A stretch of 5,356 nt of DNA, from assembly GCA_964610115.1 (NCBI GenBank), contig CAZSUW010000108.1:1-5356 (forward strand), in the 5' to 3' direction. The notes under the pieces are model-generated. The model was not told the DNA's origin, ran no database searches, and was given only the letters and a program-made list of their open reading frames with translations. A program made the translations under genes and the position numbers. How positions within the stretch are numbered: the first letter of the stretch is position 1; each line of letters begins with the position of its first letter. The DNA comes from Litorimonas sp964610115 (GTDB lineage Bacteria; Pseudomonadota; Alphaproteobacteria; Caulobacterales; Maricaulaceae). Shown in pieces: positions 4,281-5,356 of this stretch.

Positions 4281-5356
4281 ATGAATATACATGAATATCA
4301 GGGCAAACAGGTCCTCAAATCCATCGGCGCCCCCGTGTCCAAAGGCATTGCCATTATGGACGCGAAAGACGCCCGCGCGGCGGCGGAAGAACTCGGCGGT
4401 CCGCTTTGGGTCGTCAAATCGCAAATCCACGCGGGCGGTCGCGGCAAGGGCCGGTTCCTCGAGGCTAAAGCCGGCGATAAAGGCGGTGTGCGCCTTGCCA
4501 AATCTGTCGATGAAGTCGTCGAATTTGCGGAGCAAATGCTCGGTAGCACGCTCGTAACAGAACAGACCTCAGCCGAAGGCAAGCAGGTCAACCGCCTCTA
4601 CATTGAATATGGCTCTGACATTGAGACCGAGCTTTATCTGTCGATCATCATCAACCGTGACACGTCGCGCGTCAGCTTCATCGCTTCGACCGAAGGCGGC
4701 ATGGACATTGAAGCGGTCGCGCACGATACGCCGGAAAAAGTCATCAACTTCGACGTGGATCCGGCCACAGGCTTTCAGCCGCATCACGGCCGCACACTCG
4801 CCAAGGCGCTTGGCCTGTCTGGTCAACTTGCCAAACAAGCGGGTAAGCTCGGCAAGACGCTCTATGATGGCTTCCTGTCTAAGGACATGGCGATGCTGGA
4901 AATCAATCCGCTGATCGTGAATGGCGACGGCAATCTGCATTGCCTCGACGCCAAGATCAGCTTTGACGGCAATGCGCTCTTCCGCCATCCTGATGTGGTC
5001 GAGATGAAGGACGAGACCGAGTCTGACCCGAAAGAAGTCGAAGCCCAGAAGTACGACCTGTCATACGTGGCGCTCGACGGCAATATTGGCTGCATGGTGA
5101 ATGGCGCGGGCCTCGCCATGTCGACCATGGATATCATCAAGCTCTATGGGGCCGAGCCCGCCAACTTCCTCGATGTCGGCGGTGGCGCGACGAAAGAAAA
5201 CATCGTCGCGGCGTTCAAGATCCTGACCGCCGACGATAAAGTCGAAGGCATTCTGATCAACATCTTCGGCGGCATTATGAAATGCGATATCATCGCCCAA
5301 GGTGCGGTCGATGCGGTTAAAGAAGTCGGCCTCGAAGTCCCGCTGGTTGTCCGCCT
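4281..5356 (+). CDS. sucC: Succinyl-CoA ligase (ADP/GDP-forming) beta subunit, 3' end outside window
   Basis: The beta subunit of succinyl-CoA synthetase, the TCA-cycle enzyme that converts succinyl-CoA to succinate with nucleoside triphosphate formation, working with SucD. The first 358 codons are present; family proteins are close to 390-400 residues, so roughly 30-40 are missing at the right edge. The start MNIHEYQGKQ is the canonical family N-terminus. The ATP-grasp domain (about 1-240) shows Lys46 in VVKSQ, the Gly-rich loop GGRGKG (52-57), and metal-binding Asn209 (LEINPL) and Asp223 (CLDAK). The CoA-ligase domain follows with GNIGCMVNGAGLAM (267-280), LDVGGGA (297-303) and INIFGGIM (326-333). 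Nothing is broken. No Shine-Dalgarno is visible before the ATG. sucD is expected just downstream, out of view. In many alphaproteobacteria mdh precedes sucC; here a divergent SDR gene does instead. Nucleotide preference (ATP or GTP) is not assigned. Confidence 0.97.
   Translation, partial: MNIHEYQGKQVLKSIGAPVSKGIAIMDAKDARAAAEELGGPLWVVKSQIHAGGRGKGRFLEAKAGDKGGVRLAKSVDEVVEFAEQMLGSTLVTEQTSAEGKQVNRLYIEYGSDIETELYLSIIINRDTSRVSFIASTEGGMDIEAVAHDTPEKVINFDVDPATGFQPHHGRTLAKALGLSGQLAKQAGKLGKTLYDGFLSKDMAMLEINPLIVNGDGNLHCLDAKISFDGNALFRHPDVVEMKDETESDPKEVEAQKYDLSYVALDGNIGCMVNGAGLAMSTMDIIKLYGAEPANFLDVGGGATKENIVAAFKILTADDKVEGILINIFGGIMKCDIIAQGAVDAVKEVGLEVPLVVR

Noticed and set aside
4569..4988. Minus-strand open frame of 139 codons inside sucC
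   Set aside because: It is complementary to highly conserved sucC codons and has no independent protein features.

Overview
The window looks like a chromosomal piece of a moderately GC-rich alphaproteobacterium. The evidence is the sucC sequence type, GC-rich third codon positions, a Tat-exported PhoD and weak or absent Shine-Dalgarno sites. A marine hyphomonad-like lineage is possible but is only an impression. There are four genes I believe in: a complete membrane hydroxylase on +, a complete PhoD-type phosphatase on -, a complete classical short-chain dehydrogenase on -, and a 3'-truncated sucC on +.

Layout. Positions 1-567 contain no convincing protein gene but are full of inverted repeats. 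These include a 13-bp inverted repeat (169-236), a G/C hairpin (274-295) and a nested palindrome of about 120 bp (331-450) with all three stems centred on the same point. Next is a fatty acid hydroxylase/sterol desaturase superfamily gene (568-1542) whose core motifs match the alkylglycerol monooxygenase (AGMO/TMEM195) branch. It converges on the phoD-like gene (1477-3249, -), and the two share 66 bp of coding sequence tail to tail, in exact codon register. The SDR gene (3282-4085, -) lies 32 bp upstream of phoD on the same strand, so the two are probably one transcript. A 195-bp divergent intergenic region (4086-4280) carries a candidate sucC promoter overlapped by two direct repeats spaced two helical turns apart. 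sucC (from 4281) runs off the right edge, probably a few dozen codons short of its end.

How the genes fit together. sucC is central metabolism (TCA cycle) and its link to the neighbours is probably only positional. PhoD is predicted to act outside the cytoplasmic membrane, releasing phosphate from phosphomonoesters or phosphodiesters. The AGMO-like enzyme is predicted to hydroxylate a lipid in the membrane. A shared lipid or phosphate theme is conceivable, but the sequence does not prove it. The parts most worth follow-up are the palindromic region before the hydroxylase, the in-register convergent overlap, and the presence of an AGMO-like enzyme in a bacterium.
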